DNA of 60,482 bases from Bdellovibrionales bacterium (GCA_947372355.1 CANBTI010000008.1:1-60482), one strand, 5' to 3'. Shown: positions 8,856 to 23,280, numbered from the stretch's first letter. Numbers and translations: made by a program. The notes: a model not told the origin generated them from the sequence alone.

Positions 8856-9317
8856 GTGGTTCATCAAAAATTCATTACATCTTTTATCAGTATTTTTGCC
8901 ATTTTTTGCCCTCTTACGGCACAAGCCTTTGATCTCACGAAGATCCATTGCTTAAGGCAAGAACGCCAAGGCGATCAAATATTTTTAAGTGAAATTCATT
9001 TCACCAAAACCCACACGGATCCAAATCAATTTGAAGGCGAACTACTCAGTTACTCGCTTCGTGGATCAGTAAAAAGGTACGTTTCAGGTTACAGCTTATT
9101 TTCAATTTCTTATCACGATCAAATCATCAGCGGTTTAACCGGTGATGCGATCACTCGAACTGATGGAAGTTTTACACTGAGGAAAATAAGTGCAGAAAAT
9201 AATGGAAAATGGGATTTTTCCTACACCAACACCAGCCATGGAAACATCGATGCTGAATTTAAGTGCCTCTATGGAACCAATGATCCCTTTAAGTTCTTAA
9301 GCTCCATCACCCTCTGA
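8856..9317 (+). CDS. Small secreted protein of unknown function
   Basis: 153 residues starting at GTG behind a strong GGGGGA ribosome-binding site. Residues 1-24 form a signal peptide ending in AQA, so export is likely. The mature part is rich in polar and aromatic residues with alternating strands and has two Cys (near the mature N-terminus and near residue 139) that could form a disulfide. I do not recognise a family. Its last 21 bases overlap the convergent sdhB gene. Confidence 0.7.
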   Translation: MVHQKFITSFISIFAIFCPLTAQAFDLTKIHCLRQERQGDQIFLSEIHFTKTHTDPNQFEGELLSYSLRGSVKRYVSGYSLFSISYHDQIISGLTGDAITRTDGSFTLRKISAENNGKWDFSYTNTSHGNIDAEFKCLYGTNDPFKFLSSITL

Positions 9318-10103
9318 TTTACCCTCACGGTAATCAGCAGCGATTGCAGCCTTAAAATATTCGCGTTTCATGATCGCAATATTTTGAATCGAGATTTTTT
9401 TCGGGCAAGCTGCCTCACACTCTTGAAGATTTGAACAACTTCCAAAACCCTCTTTATCCATTTGTCCTACCATTTTAAGAGCGCGCTCTTTACGTTGAGG
9501 ATGTCCTTGAGGAAGTAAGGTGAGTTGAGCGATTTTTGCGGAAGTGAAAAGTGATGCAGAAGCATTCGGACAAGCCGCCACACAAGCTCCACAACCAATA
9601 CATGCCGCTGCATCCATTGCACGCTCGGCTAAATCTTTTGGAATTAAGATTGCATTTGCATCTGCGTGAGGCCCCGTTTTTGCACCGGTATATCCACCCG
9701 CCATCATGATGCGATCCAGAGCACGACGATCAGTCACTAAATCGCGCACCACTGGAAAAGCATCTGCTCTCCAAGGTTCAATCGTGATGAGTTCATTGTT
9801 TTGAAATGAACGCATATAAAGCTGACAAGTGGTTGCACCCTTCACCGGACCATGTGCCTGACCACTCACCACGAGTGAGCAGGTTCCACAAATTCCTTCG
9901 CGGCAATCACTTTCAAATTCGATCGGGCGTTTACCGCTTTTTAGAATTTTTTCATTCAGTACATCGAGCATTTCTAAAAAAGACATGCTGGTGAGTACTT
10001 GATCTAAAGAAAATTCCTCGAAGTTCCCTTGAACTTTTGGGCTTTCTTGGCGCCAAATTTTTAAACGGATATTGATATGTTTTGCAGTAGTTTTAGCACT
10101 CAT
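9297..10103 (-). CDS. sdhB: Succinate dehydrogenase/fumarate reductase iron-sulfur subunit
   Basis: A 268-residue electron-transfer subunit. The [2Fe-2S] site is CREGICGTC near residues 64-72. The [4Fe-4S] site is CIGCGACVAACPNA, and the third cluster uses the later CSNLQECEAACPK. It passes electrons from SdhA to the membrane quinone site. The gene follows sdhA with a one-base overlap and ends inside the 3' end of a convergent gene. Confidence 0.95.
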   Translation of the reverse strand: MSAKTTAKHINIRLKIWRQESPKVQGNFEEFSLDQVLTSMSFLEMLDVLNEKILKSGKRPIEFESDCREGICGTCSLVVSGQAHGPVKGATTCQLYMRSFQNNELITIEPWRADAFPVVRDLVTDRRALDRIMMAGGYTGAKTGPHADANAILIPKDLAERAMDAAACIGCGACVAACPNASASLFTSAKIAQLTLLPQGHPQRKERALKMVGQMDKEGFGSCSNLQECEAACPKKISIQNIAIMKREYFKAAIAADYREGKSEGDGA

Positions 10104-12034
10104 TATTTGTAACTCCGTACTGAAGGATGAACATTTTCAAAAATCAGTTTTTCTTTATGCATGACCGGTTCTGCTGATTTGCCTTTATATTCCCATGCGG
10201 AAGTATGTGCATAATTTTCATCATCACGTTTTGCTTCTCCGTTATCTTGACTCTCAATACGAAAGTGACCACCACAAGATTCAGCTCTTTGAAGGGCATC
10301 ACGAGCCATGAGAGCTCCTAAACCCAAGAAATCAGCGAGTCTGCCTGCGGTTTCAAGATTAGAATTTAAGTTTTGATCATCATTTAACATCATGTTTTGA
10401 TCGAAATCTTTTTGAAGTTCTTCGATTTTTTGAATCGCAATCTTTAGCCCTTTTTCACTGCGAGCCATTCCCACGTATTCCCACATCACGTTTCCAAGAT
10501 CGCGGTGAATTTCAGAAGGAGTGCGTTTGCCACCTTTACCCACAGTGATCATGCGATTGATTTCAGCACGAACTTCACCTTCGGCTTTATCAAACTCAGG
10601 ATGAGTGGTTTCCACTTTTTTCAAAAGTTCTTGTGAGTGTGTTCCAAGGTAATTGGTCACTGTATAAGGAAGAACGAAGTAACCGTCAGATAAACCCTGC
10701 ATGAGAGCAGATGCTCCCAAACGATTTGCTCCATGATCTGAGAAGTTAGCTTCTCCTGCACAGAATAATCCCGGCAAGTTGGTCATGAGGTTGTAATCTA
10801 CCCATAAACCACCCATGGTGTAATGCACGGCTGGATAAATTCTCATCGGATTTTTATACGGATTTTCATTAGTGATCTCATGATACATATCAAAAAGATT
10901 TCCGTATTTTTCGCGCACCACTGATTCACCGTCGCGTTTAATTGCGGATGCGAAATCTAAGTACACCGATAATCCCGAATCACCCACTCCGCGACCTTCG
11001 TCGCAAACTTCTTTTGCGTTACGAGAAGCCACATCGCGAGGAACTAGATTTCCAAAACTTGGGTATTTTCTTTCTAAGAAGTAATCACGATCTTCTTCAG
11101 CGATGGTGCTTGGATCTTTTTTACAGTTTTCCTTCTTTTTAGGAACCCAAACACGACCATCATTTCGAAGAGATTCCGACATGAGAGTTAATTTTGCCTG
11201 ATGACTTCCAGAAACTGGAATGCAGGTTGGATGAATTTGCACGTAACAAGGATTTCCAAATAATGCGCCTTTTTTATGGGCTCTCCATGTTGCCGTTACA
11301 TTTGAATTCATCGCGCTTGTGGAAAGATAATAAACTCGGCTATATCCACCAGTACAAAGAATCACGAGATCAGCCGCATGACGTTCGATTTCGCCTGTAT
11401 GCAAATGACGAGTAATAATCCCTCTCGCCTTACCATCCACCATCACGACATCTAACATTTCACGAAATGGAAATAGAGTTACTTTTCCTTTTTCCACTTC
11501 CTTCATGAGAGCTGAATAAGCTCCGAGTAGAAGTTGTTGTCCCGTTTGTCCGCGAGCATAAAAGGTGCGGGATACTTGAGCCCCACCAAAAGAACGGTTT
11601 GCTAATTCTCCAGAATATTCACGAGCAAAAGGTACGCCTTGAGCAACACATTGATCAATGATGCCTAAAGAGTTTTGAGCTAAACGGTAAACGTTTGCTT
11701 CACGGGAGCGATAATCTCCACCCTTGATGGTGTCGTAAAATAAGCGCCAAACTGAATCACCATCATTTTGATATGATTTAGCTGAGTTGATACCACCTTG
11801 TGCCGCAATCGAGTGCGCGCGACGAGCAGAATCGTGAGTGCAAAAAGATTTCACATTGTAACCAAGCTCAGCAAGAGATGCAGCAGCCGATGCTCCAGCC
11901 AATCCCGTGCCCACTACAATGACATTGTATTTTCTTTTGTTGGCTGGATTCACCAACTTCATATTTGCTTTATAACTATCCCATTTATCTTTTAATGGTC
12001 CGTCTGGTGCACCAGATTTTAAATCGATACTCAT
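10103..12034 (-). CDS. sdhA: Succinate dehydrogenase/fumarate reductase flavoprotein subunit
   Basis: A 643-residue flavoprotein that oxidises succinate to fumarate (or the reverse). Visible: dinucleotide motif [10 protein letters not shown] near residue 42, the covalent-FAD His at residue 74 in [11 protein letters not shown], and the [10 protein letters not shown] and [10 protein letters not shown] motifs. Length and motifs fit the b558-type enzymes of epsilon/delta-proteobacteria and Bacteroidetes rather than the four-subunit E. coli type. It sits one base after sdhC in the sdhCAB order. Confidence 0.95.
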   Translation of the reverse strand: MSIDLKSGAPDGPLKDKWDSYKANMKLVNPANKRKYNVIVVGTGLAGASAAASLAELGYNVKSFCTHDSARRAHSIAAQGGINSAKSYQNDGDSVWRLFYDTIKGGDYRSREANVYRLAQNSLGIIDQCVAQGVPFAREYSGELANRSFGGAQVSRTFYARGQTGQQLLLGAYSALMKEVEKGKVTLFPFREMLDVVMVDGKARGIITRHLHTGEIERHAADLVILCTGGYSRVYYLSTSAMNSNVTATWRAHKKGALFGNPCYVQIHPTCIPVSGSHQAKLTLMSESLRNDGRVWVPKKKENCKKDPSTIAEEDRDYFLERKYPSFGNLVPRDVASRNAKEVCDEGRGVGDSGLSVYLDFASAIKRDGESVVREKYGNLFDMYHEITNENPYKNPMRIYPAVHYTMGGLWVDYNLMTNLPGLFCAGEANFSDHGANRLGASALMQGLSDGYFVLPYTVTNYLGTHSQELLKKVETTHPEFDKAEGEVRAEINRMITVGKGGKRTPSEIHRDLGNVMWEYVGMARSEKGLKIAIQKIEELQKDFDQNMMLNDDQNLNSNLETAGRLADFLGLGALMARDALQRAESCGGHFRIESQDNGEAKRDDENYAHTSAWEYKGKSAEPVMHKEKLIFENVHPSVRSYK

Positions 12035-12035
12035 A

Positions 12036-12737
12036 CTAATGTACCCCGCCTTGAGTGGTGTAGATGTAGATCGGCATAAACAAAAAGCCGACTGTTAATA
12101 AAATTGCAATCACGAGTCCTAAAAAGTAAATCGGTTTTGACCAACGTGGATTCATGATGCCGAGTGATTGAAACGCACTCCAAAATCCATGGCGAAAATG
12201 AAATCCAAGGAAAAACATGGATCCAACGTAAAAAATAACCCATTTAATTTGAACAAAAGTTTCAACCACCACACGATAAAGATCGTGAACCATCACTCCG
12301 CTCACCATGGAGGTGTAGCCGTCTTCAATTTCTGGTCCAAAACGAAACTGCCAAAGATGAATTCCCATAAACACAAACAACACAAACCCAGTGATGATCA
12401 TATTTCTTGATGTGACCGTATTTTTGGTTGGTCCACCTTTTGATTTTGGGGAATCATATCCAACGCTTCTTGCACCCTTAGAACTAAGGGTTACTTGCAC
12501 AGCAGTAATGATGTGAAGAATGATGGTGAGCGCTAATCCTATTTCTAAAATTAATTTTCCTACACCCAAACCATCTAGCTTTGCTGCGTAAGTATTAATT
12601 GGATCGCCAGAACTCGCATAGAGTGTGAGGTTTCCGAGTAAATGGATCACGATAAAAAGTACCAGTGCGAAACCAGACGCACCCATGAGATACTTTCTTC
12701 CCAAGGTAGAAGTGAAAAGCTGCTTTAGTGGAATCAT
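12036..12737 (-). CDS. sdhC: Succinate dehydrogenase cytochrome b558 subunit
   Basis: A 233-residue membrane anchor with about five hydrophobic helices and His residues placed in helices (for example [33 protein letters not shown]), as expected for the di-heme b558 subunit. I prefer the ATG at 12737. A TTG six codons upstream is possible. First gene of sdhCAB; it is divergent from the LysR gene at 12811 across only ~70 bases, so a shared regulatory region is likely. Confidence 0.88.
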   Translation of the reverse strand: MIPLKQLFTSTLGRKYLMGASGFALVLFIVIHLLGNLTLYASSGDPINTYAAKLDGLGVGKLILEIGLALTIILHIITAVQVTLSSKGARSVGYDSPKSKGGPTKNTVTSRNMIITGFVLFVFMGIHLWQFRFGPEIEDGYTSMVSGVMVHDLYRVVVETFVQIKWVIFYVGSMFFLGFHFRHGFWSAFQSLGIMNPRWSKPIYFLGLVIAILLTVGFLFMPIYIYTTQGGVH

Positions 12738-12810
12738 AGAGACATAATATCTCAAACATTATTGAATCACTACTTGATTTGATTGAATTTATCTCGATAG
12801 AGTAGTGAAT

Positions 12811-13719
12811 ATGTTGATCGATCAAATTAATCTAAACCAGCTTCGAGTTTTTGAATCGGTTTACCGCAGCAAAAGCATGACGCATGCAGCAAGAGAGCTT
12901 CATCTTACTCAATCAGGCGTGAGCCAACACATCAAAGCCCTAGAGGATGTATTAGAGCTAAAACTTTTTGATCGAATCAAACAAAAATTAGTCCCCACTC
13001 CTTCTGCAAAAGAACTCTATACACACACCGCAAAAAGTTTTGAAGACATCGAAACTATTTTGAATCGGTTGAAAAAGACGGACAAAGAGTTGACAGGAAT
13101 GATCTCCATTGGTCTTCCTAGCGAGTTTGGTAACAATATCGTTCTTCCACTTTTAACCGAATTTCAAAAAAAGAATCCAAAAGTTCGTTTCAAGATTCGC
13201 CAAGGGTTCCCATTTGAAATGAATCACATGTTGATTTCTGGTGAACTTGATTTTGCATTTGTGGATTCCTTCACCATGGACAAAGGAATTAAAACCGAAG
13301 CCGTTTATGATGAAGTTCTTGAACTGTGCATTTCAAAAAAATTGAATGTTTCAAATAAAAACAGTACTGAATTTTCATTTTACGAAAAACTCACTTACGT
13401 TGATTACCAAGAGGAACAATCAGTTCTCAGTTGGTGGATGAAGCATCACACAGGCGCAAAAAGCAGTGATTTAGATGTAAAAGTTTATGTTCTTGATCCT
13501 CAAGCCGTGGGCAGACTCATTTTACAAGGCGTGGGCGCAGGAGTTTTGCCGGGCCATTTGGTTCAAAAATTAGAAAACGCCGGTGAAGAAGTTCATGTGT
13601 TTAAGGGTTCGGGAAAACCTCTTCACAACACCATCAGCATTGCACTCGTTGAAGATAAAACACTCAGCGCTAGTACTACTGCCGTGCTTGAATTCATGAA
13701 ATCAAAGTTAGGGAGATAA
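12811..13719 (+). CDS. LysR-family transcriptional regulator
   Basis: A 302-residue LTTR. The N-terminal winged helix-turn-helix covers residues 5-62 (LRVFESVYRS, MTHAARELHLTQSGVSQHI, LFDR), followed by a PBP2-type effector domain. The ATG at 12811 gives the standard N-terminus. Divergent to sdhCAB, the classical LysR position, so it may regulate succinate dehydrogenase (inference). It is followed six bases later by the cyclic-nucleotide-binding gene. Confidence 0.9.
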   Translation: MLIDQINLNQLRVFESVYRSKSMTHAARELHLTQSGVSQHIKALEDVLELKLFDRIKQKLVPTPSAKELYTHTAKSFEDIETILNRLKKTDKELTGMISIGLPSEFGNNIVLPLLTEFQKKNPKVRFKIRQGFPFEMNHMLISGELDFAFVDSFTMDKGIKTEAVYDEVLELCISKKLNVSNKNSTEFSFYEKLTYVDYQEEQSVLSWWMKHHTGAKSSDLDVKVYVLDPQAVGRLILQGVGAGVLPGHLVQKLENAGEEVHVFKGSGKPLHNTISIALVEDKTLSASTTAVLEFMKSKLGR

Positions 13720-13724
13720 CGCTA

Positions 13725-14189
13725 ATGTCTGTAAAATTTGAAACAAAATTTCAGCATGAATATCTAGAAGAATATGAAGATGGAGAATGTATTTTCGAAG
13801 AAGGCGATACGGGTCGAGATCTTTATATTATTCAGTCCGGCAGTGTTCAAATTAGAAAAAAAGCCTCAAATAACGAATTTGAAATGACTATTTTTAAAAA
13901 GGGCGATTTCTTCGGTGATATGGCTCTTTTACAAAGCTTACCCCGTTACGCTAGCGCCTATGCTCAAGGAAAAACAAACTTATTGATTTTAAAACCTGCT
14001 GGGTTTTTATTAAAAATTCGTCGTGATCCAACCTTTGCTTTTGAGATGCTTCAACAGCTTAGTTACCGCGTAAAAATGACCAACGACCGATTGCTTGAAC
14101 TCGTGAGTCGACACCAAATTCCAATGAATGATGTTCAAGAACTCATGAAGGCCATCGGTGGTGGCGGCACCGGTGGTGAACAACCGTGA
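13725..14189 (+). CDS. Cyclic-nucleotide-binding domain protein
   Basis: A 154-residue stand-alone cNMP-binding beta-barrel. Residues ~20-125 hold the fold, with the phosphate-binding cassette GDFFGDMALLQSLPRYASA: the Arg is present, but the usual Glu of GExA is Asp. There is no DNA-binding domain, unlike CRP, and the C-terminus is a short helix plus a Gly-rich tail. It could bind cAMP/cGMP or only a protein partner. It overlaps the phosphoesterase gene by four bases, so both products are likely made together. Confidence 0.82.
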   Translation: MSVKFETKFQHEYLEEYEDGECIFEEGDTGRDLYIIQSGSVQIRKKASNNEFEMTIFKKGDFFGDMALLQSLPRYASAYAQGKTNLLILKPAGFLLKIRRDPTFAFEMLQQLSYRVKMTNDRLLELVSRHQIPMNDVQELMKAIGGGGTGGEQP

Positions 14190-14938
14190 TCACCAGTATT
14201 AAATCTGATCGCCTAGTGGTGATCTCTGATTTACATTTGGGAAATCCATTTTCCAATGCAAAGAAGAAAGTCATTCCCTTTTTAAAATGGGCTGCCGCTG
14301 AAAAATTCGATATCTGCATCAATGGCGATGGATTAGAAATCGCTCAATCCAGTTTTGCAAAAGTTGCTTTTGAAGTGCCTGAGTTCTTTCGAGTACTCGG
14401 GGAATTCAAGCGTGCCGGACGTGAAGTTTTTTACGTTACCGGAAATCATGATATTGCTCTTGAACATTTTTTAGAGGATTGGGGAGTGATGAAAGTTTCT
14501 CCCTTTTTAAATGTCCAGTCGGGAGAAACTCGCGTTCGCATTGAGCATGGTCACATTTATGATCCTTTTTTTGTAAAATTTCCAGTTCTCTATGAAGGGC
14601 TCACGCATTTTGCTGGTTTACTCCTTAAGGTGAATCCCAATTTATACAAATTATGGATCACTTTTGAAAAATGGACCTCTTACCGTCGTTCAAAAAAATC
14701 AGGAATCGTGGGAGAAAGACCCCATTTTCGTGAAGCTGCTGAAGAATTATCTCGTCGCGGATTTGATGCCATTGTATTCGGACACACTCACCACGCCGGA
14801 CACCGTGAACTTGAAAATGGAAGCAGTTACTTTAATACTGGATCCTGGATGCTCACTCCCCATTATGCAAAAATCGAAGATGGTCGAGTTTCACTAGAAG
14901 AGTGGAAAGCACCCATCCGCCCACGTAGAAGTTTCTAA
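14186..14938 (+). CDS. Calcineurin-like metallophosphoesterase (LpxH-like)
   Basis: A 250-residue two-metal phosphoesterase starting at a GTG that overlaps the previous stop. Motifs in order: SDLHLGNP (DxH), NGDGLE (GD), VTGNHD (GNHD), a GH region in IEHGHIYD, and VFGHTHHAG (GHTH). The layout is closest to LpxH/YbbF-type UDP-2,3-diacylglucosamine hydrolases. Coupling to a cyclic-nucleotide-binding protein equally allows a nucleotide substrate. The specific reaction is not established. Confidence 0.8.
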   Translation: MITSIKSDRLVVISDLHLGNPFSNAKKKVIPFLKWAAAEKFDICINGDGLEIAQSSFAKVAFEVPEFFRVLGEFKRAGREVFYVTGNHDIALEHFLEDWGVMKVSPFLNVQSGETRVRIEHGHIYDPFFVKFPVLYEGLTHFAGLLLKVNPNLYKLWITFEKWTSYRRSKKSGIVGERPHFREAAEELSRRGFDAIVFGHTHHAGHRELENGSSYFNTGSWMLTPHYAKIEDGRVSLEEWKAPIRPRRSF

Positions 14939-14961
14939 ATTAATACAACTAGCATCATAAA

Positions 14962-14974
14962 GGTGTCAGACACC
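14962..14974. terminator. Short inverted repeat between convergent genes
   Basis: GGTGT-CAG-ACACC, a perfect 5-bp hairpin in the 38-base gap between two converging genes. It may be a weak bidirectional terminator or a dispersed palindrome; there is no real T-tract. Confidence 0.4.
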
Positions 14975-14976
14975 AT

Positions 14977-16206
14977 TTATTCAAAATCGTATTCCGCGAG
15001 TTTGCGTTTACCTGCTCGGTAACCGGCTTTCACAATTTCACCCAATTTATTGGAATTGAGGGTGAGGTGTTCTGCTAAAAAAGTTTTCGTATCGGTGGGA
15101 TCCGGATGAATCGGAATCAAATCAATGTCTCTTTTTTGATGAAGTTCCATTTCTAAAGTTTGAATGATTTTTTCGATGGTATCCGGATCAATTCCAGATT
15201 CTTTGCAGAGCTGATGAACAGAATTGATCGCCGTTTTTTTAGATAAATAAGATTCATACATCGAATTAATTTTTTGCTCGAGCATGGTGTAAATTCCTTG
15301 AATCACAATCGCAGGCAATCCAAATTTTGTAAGTGATCCCACCTCACGAACCCAGCGATAAGGCTGATGGGTATAACTTTGAAAAACAAGATCCGCCCCC
15401 GCATCAACTGCAATGTGGGTTGATAAAGTTTCGCGCGTTTCACCATCAATATAATAATATTTATCTCCTGATTCATGCACAATTGGATACGGCGCAAACA
15501 CCACGGGAAGTGCAGCACTGGCGGCAATTGCATCGGAAATATTGATGTTTTTCATGTAAATCACGGTTGGATCATGGGCCGGTGCTGGATATTCGTTTTT
15601 ACCAAAAATCACTTTTCTTGCTTCATTGAGCTGAGTGCCAACAATGAATAATTCTGGGCGATAATCTTCAAAACGATTCGAGGGCATGACCTCTTCCCGT
15701 AAAAATTGCTCGAGTCCTTGAGTGGAGAAAAATCCAGTCATTCGTAACCACTTCAACTGAAGAAGAGATGGAAATTTTCCATCAATCAGGTCGCCCATGA
15801 TGTTTTTGATCGTTTTAAATTGGTTGGCTTGCTCTTTTGCGATTTCAGGACGAATTTTAAAAACTTTTTTGTATTGAAGCTTCGGAAGGGAGCGGGGATG
15901 AAATTTCACTCCCGACTCTTGTCCGCTACCCATGAAAGAAGCAGAAATATTTTCTAAACTATAACCAGCAGCCATCACCGCAGCGATGAAAGATCCGCCA
16001 CTTGAGCCAATATAGGTTTGTATGGCGCGCTCACCCGGAGGGGTGGTGTTTTGATCCGATTTTAAACCCTGATAAAACTCAAATCCCGCTTCCTTCAGGG
16101 CATAGCCAACGCCAATGTGGAATGCAGCAGCCTTGGTTCCACCCCCGGAAAGCACCAAAGCGATTTTTTTCTTCTTCGGAATGCGTTTTTTAGGAGTTGC
16201 GACCAT
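14977..16206 (-). CDS. Patatin-like phospholipase
   Basis: 409 residues. The oxyanion-hole loop is SGGGTKAAAFHIG near residue 20, the nucleophile elbow is GSSGG (Ser about residue 69), and the catalytic Asp lies in YYIDGE. The N-terminus is Lys-rich with no signal peptide. Known for the family: Ser-Asp dyad lipid acyl hydrolases, often used by predators or pathogens on host membranes. Here the substrate and location are unknown. The conserved Arg/Lys-Gly of the usual GGGxRG loop is Lys-Ala. Confidence 0.85.
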   Translation of the reverse strand: MVATPKKRIPKKKKIALVLSGGGTKAAAFHIGVGYALKEAGFEFYQGLKSDQNTTPPGERAIQTYIGSSGGSFIAAVMAAGYSLENISASFMGSGQESGVKFHPRSLPKLQYKKVFKIRPEIAKEQANQFKTIKNIMGDLIDGKFPSLLQLKWLRMTGFFSTQGLEQFLREEVMPSNRFEDYRPELFIVGTQLNEARKVIFGKNEYPAPAHDPTVIYMKNINISDAIAASAALPVVFAPYPIVHESGDKYYYIDGETRETLSTHIAVDAGADLVFQSYTHQPYRWVREVGSLTKFGLPAIVIQGIYTMLEQKINSMYESYLSKKTAINSVHQLCKESGIDPDTIEKIIQTLEMELHQKRDIDLIPIHPDPTDTKTFLAEHLTLNSNKLGEIVKAGYRAGKRKLAEYDFE

Positions 16207-16235
16207 TTTTTATTCCTCTATATGCTTAAGAATAC

Positions 16236-16263
16236 TTGAATTTTATGCATTGGGAAATAGAAT
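16236..16263 (+). promoter_or_regulatory. Promoter giving a leaderless mRNA for the gene at 16270
   Basis: TTGAAT and TAGAAT with a 16-base spacer. The expected transcription start falls on or next to the ATG at 16270, and there is no Shine-Dalgarno sequence before that ATG. Confidence 0.45.
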
Positions 16264-16269
16264 GATAGC

Positions 16270-16600
16270 ATGGCAACCGATATTGATAGTGAGAGCTGGA
16301 TTCCGTTAGTGGAGTTTTCTGTACAGAAGGGCATTAGTCTCTCGACTCTGCGTCGTTATATCAAATCCAATAAAATTGCCTGGAAGCTATTAGAGGGTCG
16401 TTACTTGGTGATGGATGATGGAACATTCATTGCCCCAAGAAATCATTTGGGAACCACTGAAGATCCTGCCATCTCAGGAGATATCGAATCCAGAATGAAA
16501 AATTTAGAAGTAACTCTCATGGCAGCCAATGAAGAAATCGCAGAATTAAAAACACTCTTAGCTTTCTACGAAGAAAAATGGGCCCAACTTTCAAAAAATA

Positions 16601-16608
<8 letters not shown>
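16270..16608 (+). CDS. Small HTH plus coiled-coil protein
   Basis: 112 residues. Residues ~10-45 resemble a MerR/excisionase-type helix-turn-helix (VEFSVQKGISLSTLRRYIKSN, then a short wing with GRYLVMDDG). Residues ~75-108 are a likely coiled coil. It may bind DNA or act as an adaptor. It overlaps the outer-membrane protein gene by eight bases, so both are probably co-transcribed. The family is not recognised. Confidence 0.65.
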
Positions 16609-20715
<4,107 letters not shown>

Positions 20716-20755
20716 ACTAAACCTGTCGGAGCGACCAAGTTTTGACTTGAATCTA

Positions 20756-20784
20756 TTTTGACTAACGCGCAGCTAGCGTCAAAA
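20756..20784. repeat. Inverted repeat upstream of the metalloprotein gene
   Basis: TTTTGAC and GTCAAAA arms, 15 bases apart, with a further direct copy of TTTTGAC at 20740. They lie in the 217-base gap 20716-20932 upstream of the minus-strand metalloprotein gene and may be an operator. Nothing else recognisable is in this gap. Confidence 0.4.
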
Positions 20785-20932
20785 CGTTGACCTTTTTAAC
20801 GGGTAAACGCTTGAGTTGCAGCTGTTAAAATGAAAATGAATATAAATAATGATCTCGTCATATTTCAATTATATGAGTGGATATATTAAACGACAAGTGT
20901 GTCATAAAACATTTTAAATCAACTAAACTCGT

Positions 20933-22408
20933 TTAGGCTTTGGCCTTCGCCGCTTCCCACTCTTTTAGGCGCATTAAACGATCAAAGTCCTTCATTTGAG
21001 GGACGAATTCGCGCTCTAGTTTCCAAACTCCGGTAATTTCTTCAACCGTTTTCCAAACTTCAGCACCAATTCCAGCAGCAAAAATAGCACCCAAGGATGT
21101 GGTTTCCGTGAATTCGGGACGACGTAATTTACAACCCAATAGATCTGCTTGGATCTGCATGAGTAGATTATTTTTACATGCTCCACCATCCACATTGAGA
21201 GATGAAAGTTTTCCGCCTAAATCTTTTTCCATCGCTTGAAGTAAATCCACATTTTGAAATGCAATTCCATCCAGCGCGGCGCGGGCAATGTGAGCCCGTC
21301 CCGATCCGCGTGTTAATCCTGAAATCACGGCTCTTGCGTGAGGATTCCAATCTGGTGCGCCAAGCCCAGTGAAAGCTGGAACCATCATCACCCCTTCGCT
21401 CGATGAAACCTCTGATGCAAGTGATTCAACTTCAGCAGAAGTTGAAATTATTTTTAAACCATCACGAAGCCACTGAATGGTTGCGCCCGCCATGAACGCA
21501 CTACCTTCAAGAGCGTAGGTAGTTTCACCGGATGAAGTGGTCCAAGCAATGGTAGTGAGTAAACGATGTTTACTCTTTTTAAACTTTGAACCTGTGTTCA
21601 TTAAAAGAAATGCACCAGTTCCATAAGTGCATTTCGCTTGTCCTTCGTGAATGCAGGCTTGTCCCAAAAGTGCAGATTGTTGATCTCCGATCATTCCCGT
21701 AATAGGGATTCCATCGGGTAATACTTTTAATCCACGGGTCACACCAAACTTTGAGAACGATGGTTGAACTCTCGGGAGCATATTATCACTCACACCAAAG
21801 ATACGCATCATCTCCGCATCCCAAAGTTGGGTTTTTAAATTAAAAAGCATCGTTCTAGAAGCATTTGAAGCCTCTGTGGCGTGGGCCACCCCACCCGTAA
21901 ATTTTGCTAAAAGATAGGAATCAATTGTCCCGATCGCCAGTGTTCCTACTTTTGCAGCTTCGGAAACCTTCTGATTATTTTTAAGCATCCATTCGATTTT
22001 GGAAGATGAAAAATAGGGATCTAACATTAATCCGGTTTTTTCCTGAACCGTAGATTCGAGATTTTGATTTTTTAACTCCTGACAGCGATCAGCAGTTCTA
22101 CGATCTTGCCAAACAATAGCCTTAGATAAAGGTTTGGTGGTTTTTTTATCCCAAAAACAAATCGTTTCACGTTGATTAGTAATTCCAATCCCAATTATTT
22201 TTTTTGCATCAATGTTTTCAACTACAAACTTTACTGATTCTTCAACGGCATTCCAAATTTGATCCACATCATGCTCTACCCAACCTGATTGCGGAAAATG
22301 CTGTTCAAAAGGAAATGATTTTTCAGCAATCACATTTAAAGATAGATCCATCAACAATGCTTTTACGCTCGTAGTGCCTTCATCAATCGCAAGTAGGTAT
22401 TTGCTCAT
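20933..22408 (-). CDS. glpK: Glycerol kinase
   Basis: 491 residues; FGGY-family kinase that phosphorylates glycerol to glycerol-3-phosphate. Motifs: LAIDEGTTS phosphate-binding loop at residues 5-13, TNQRET near residue 77, VWQDRRTADRC, GDQQSALLGQ, KCTYGTGAFLLMNTG and the C-terminal DGGACKNNLLMQ. Length fits the family. It overlaps the upstream ureohydrolase gene by four bases; no glycerol facilitator or GlpD is present nearby. Confidence 0.95.
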   Translation of the reverse strand: MSKYLLAIDEGTTSVKALLMDLSLNVIAEKSFPFEQHFPQSGWVEHDVDQIWNAVEESVKFVVENIDAKKIIGIGITNQRETICFWDKKTTKPLSKAIVWQDRRTADRCQELKNQNLESTVQEKTGLMLDPYFSSSKIEWMLKNNQKVSEAAKVGTLAIGTIDSYLLAKFTGGVAHATEASNASRTMLFNLKTQLWDAEMMRIFGVSDNMLPRVQPSFSKFGVTRGLKVLPDGIPITGMIGDQQSALLGQACIHEGQAKCTYGTGAFLLMNTGSKFKKSKHRLLTTIAWTTSSGETTYALEGSAFMAGATIQWLRDGLKIISTSAEVESLASEVSSSEGVMMVPAFTGLGAPDWNPHARAVISGLTRGSGRAHIARAALDGIAFQNVDLLQAMEKDLGGKLSSLNVDGGACKNNLLMQIQADLLGCKLRRPEFTETTSLGAIFAAGIGAEVWKTVEEITGVWKLEREFVPQMKDFDRLMRLKEWEAAKAKA

Positions 22409-23280
22409 GGATATAATTTAGCATTTAGAAAATGCCATGTCGCCTGTGCGGCTACTCTGGATGTCTGATTTTGAAAATCAAGTGCAGGGGATAATTCAAA
22501 AATACCTAGAGATGTCACTTTTCTGTCGCTTCCTGCGATCTCTAGCATCTGAAAAACTTCACCCGCCGTAAATCCCTCGCCCTGCGGCGCAGAAACGCCA
22601 GGACAAAAGGCCAAACTCAAAGCATCCAAATCTAGAGATATTAAAATCTGATCACAGTTCTTTTTCAGAGCCGCTAGTACCTTTCGGAAGGAGGCAATCG
22701 CCTTGCCGTTACGAATTGTATTAAATGGAATGATTTTAATTTTGTTCTTTTTTGCAAAATCCCAGAGATCAGGAGAATTACAGTGATCCTGAATTCCAAA
22801 CTCAACTAAATTTTTTCCTTCAATCCAACCCTCTTCAATCAATCTTCTAAAGGGAGAACCACTGGTCATTTGAGGTTGATAAGCGCGCAAATCAAAATGT
22901 GCATCAAAATTTATACAGCCAATAACAGGGCCTTTTTTACTTTTTTTAGAACCTTCTTGATTCATGCCTACAATCCAAGGGTAAGCATAATCGTGCCCAC
23001 CACCCACCGCAATCACCATTGAATTTGCAGCAGACAACTCAACCCTATTGATAGAATTCTTGTAGTTAGCTTCTAGGTCAGCCCCCATGGAGACCAAATC
23101 TGAACGAAGCATCTTCTCTTGAACTTGGTTTTTCCCATTAAGTTTCTGAAAAGCTTTCAAAAACTCAACCGGACCCGCTTTCGCACCTAGTCTACCCTGC
23201 ACATTTTGAATCCCGATCTCGTCGGGGAAGCCAATGATGCAAAATGTTTCACAAAAATTGCTTCTCGTTTTCTTTTCCAT
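22405..23280 (-). CDS. hutG: Ureohydrolase, probably formimidoylglutamase
   Basis: 291 residues of the arginase/agmatinase/formimidoylglutamase superfamily. All Mn ligands are visible: GGGHDY, NFDAHFDLR and SLDLDAL. The spacing and the CPGVSAPQGEGF motif fit formimidoylglutamase-like members better than arginase. I start at the ATG at 23280; an upstream ATG would overlap the divergent gene. A hutH gene lies at 55815-57308, which supports a histidine-degradation role, but hutU and hutI are not in the window. Translationally coupled to glpK, which is an odd pairing. Confidence 0.75.
   Translation of the reverse strand: MEKKTRSNFCETFCIIGFPDEIGIQNVQGRLGAKAGPVEFLKAFQKLNGKNQVQEKMLRSDLVSMGADLEANYKNSINRVELSAANSMVIAVGGGHDYAYPWIVGMNQEGSKKSKKGPVIGCINFDAHFDLRAYQPQMTSGSPFRRLIEEGWIEGKNLVEFGIQDHCNSPDLWDFAKKNKIKIIPFNTIRNGKAIASFRKVLAALKKNCDQILISLDLDALSLAFCPGVSAPQGEGFTAGEVFQMLEIAGSDRKVTSLGIFELSPALDFQNQTSRVAAQATWHFLNAKLYP

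Noticed and set aside
14962-14974. GGTGTCAGACACC as a dispersed repetitive element or mobile-element end
   Set aside because: Only one copy seen in the window; without other copies it is best left as a small palindrome or weak terminator.
20830-20889. A 19-codon frame in the gap upstream of glpK's end
   Set aside because: No ribosome-binding site, AT-rich noise, no supporting promoter or terminator.
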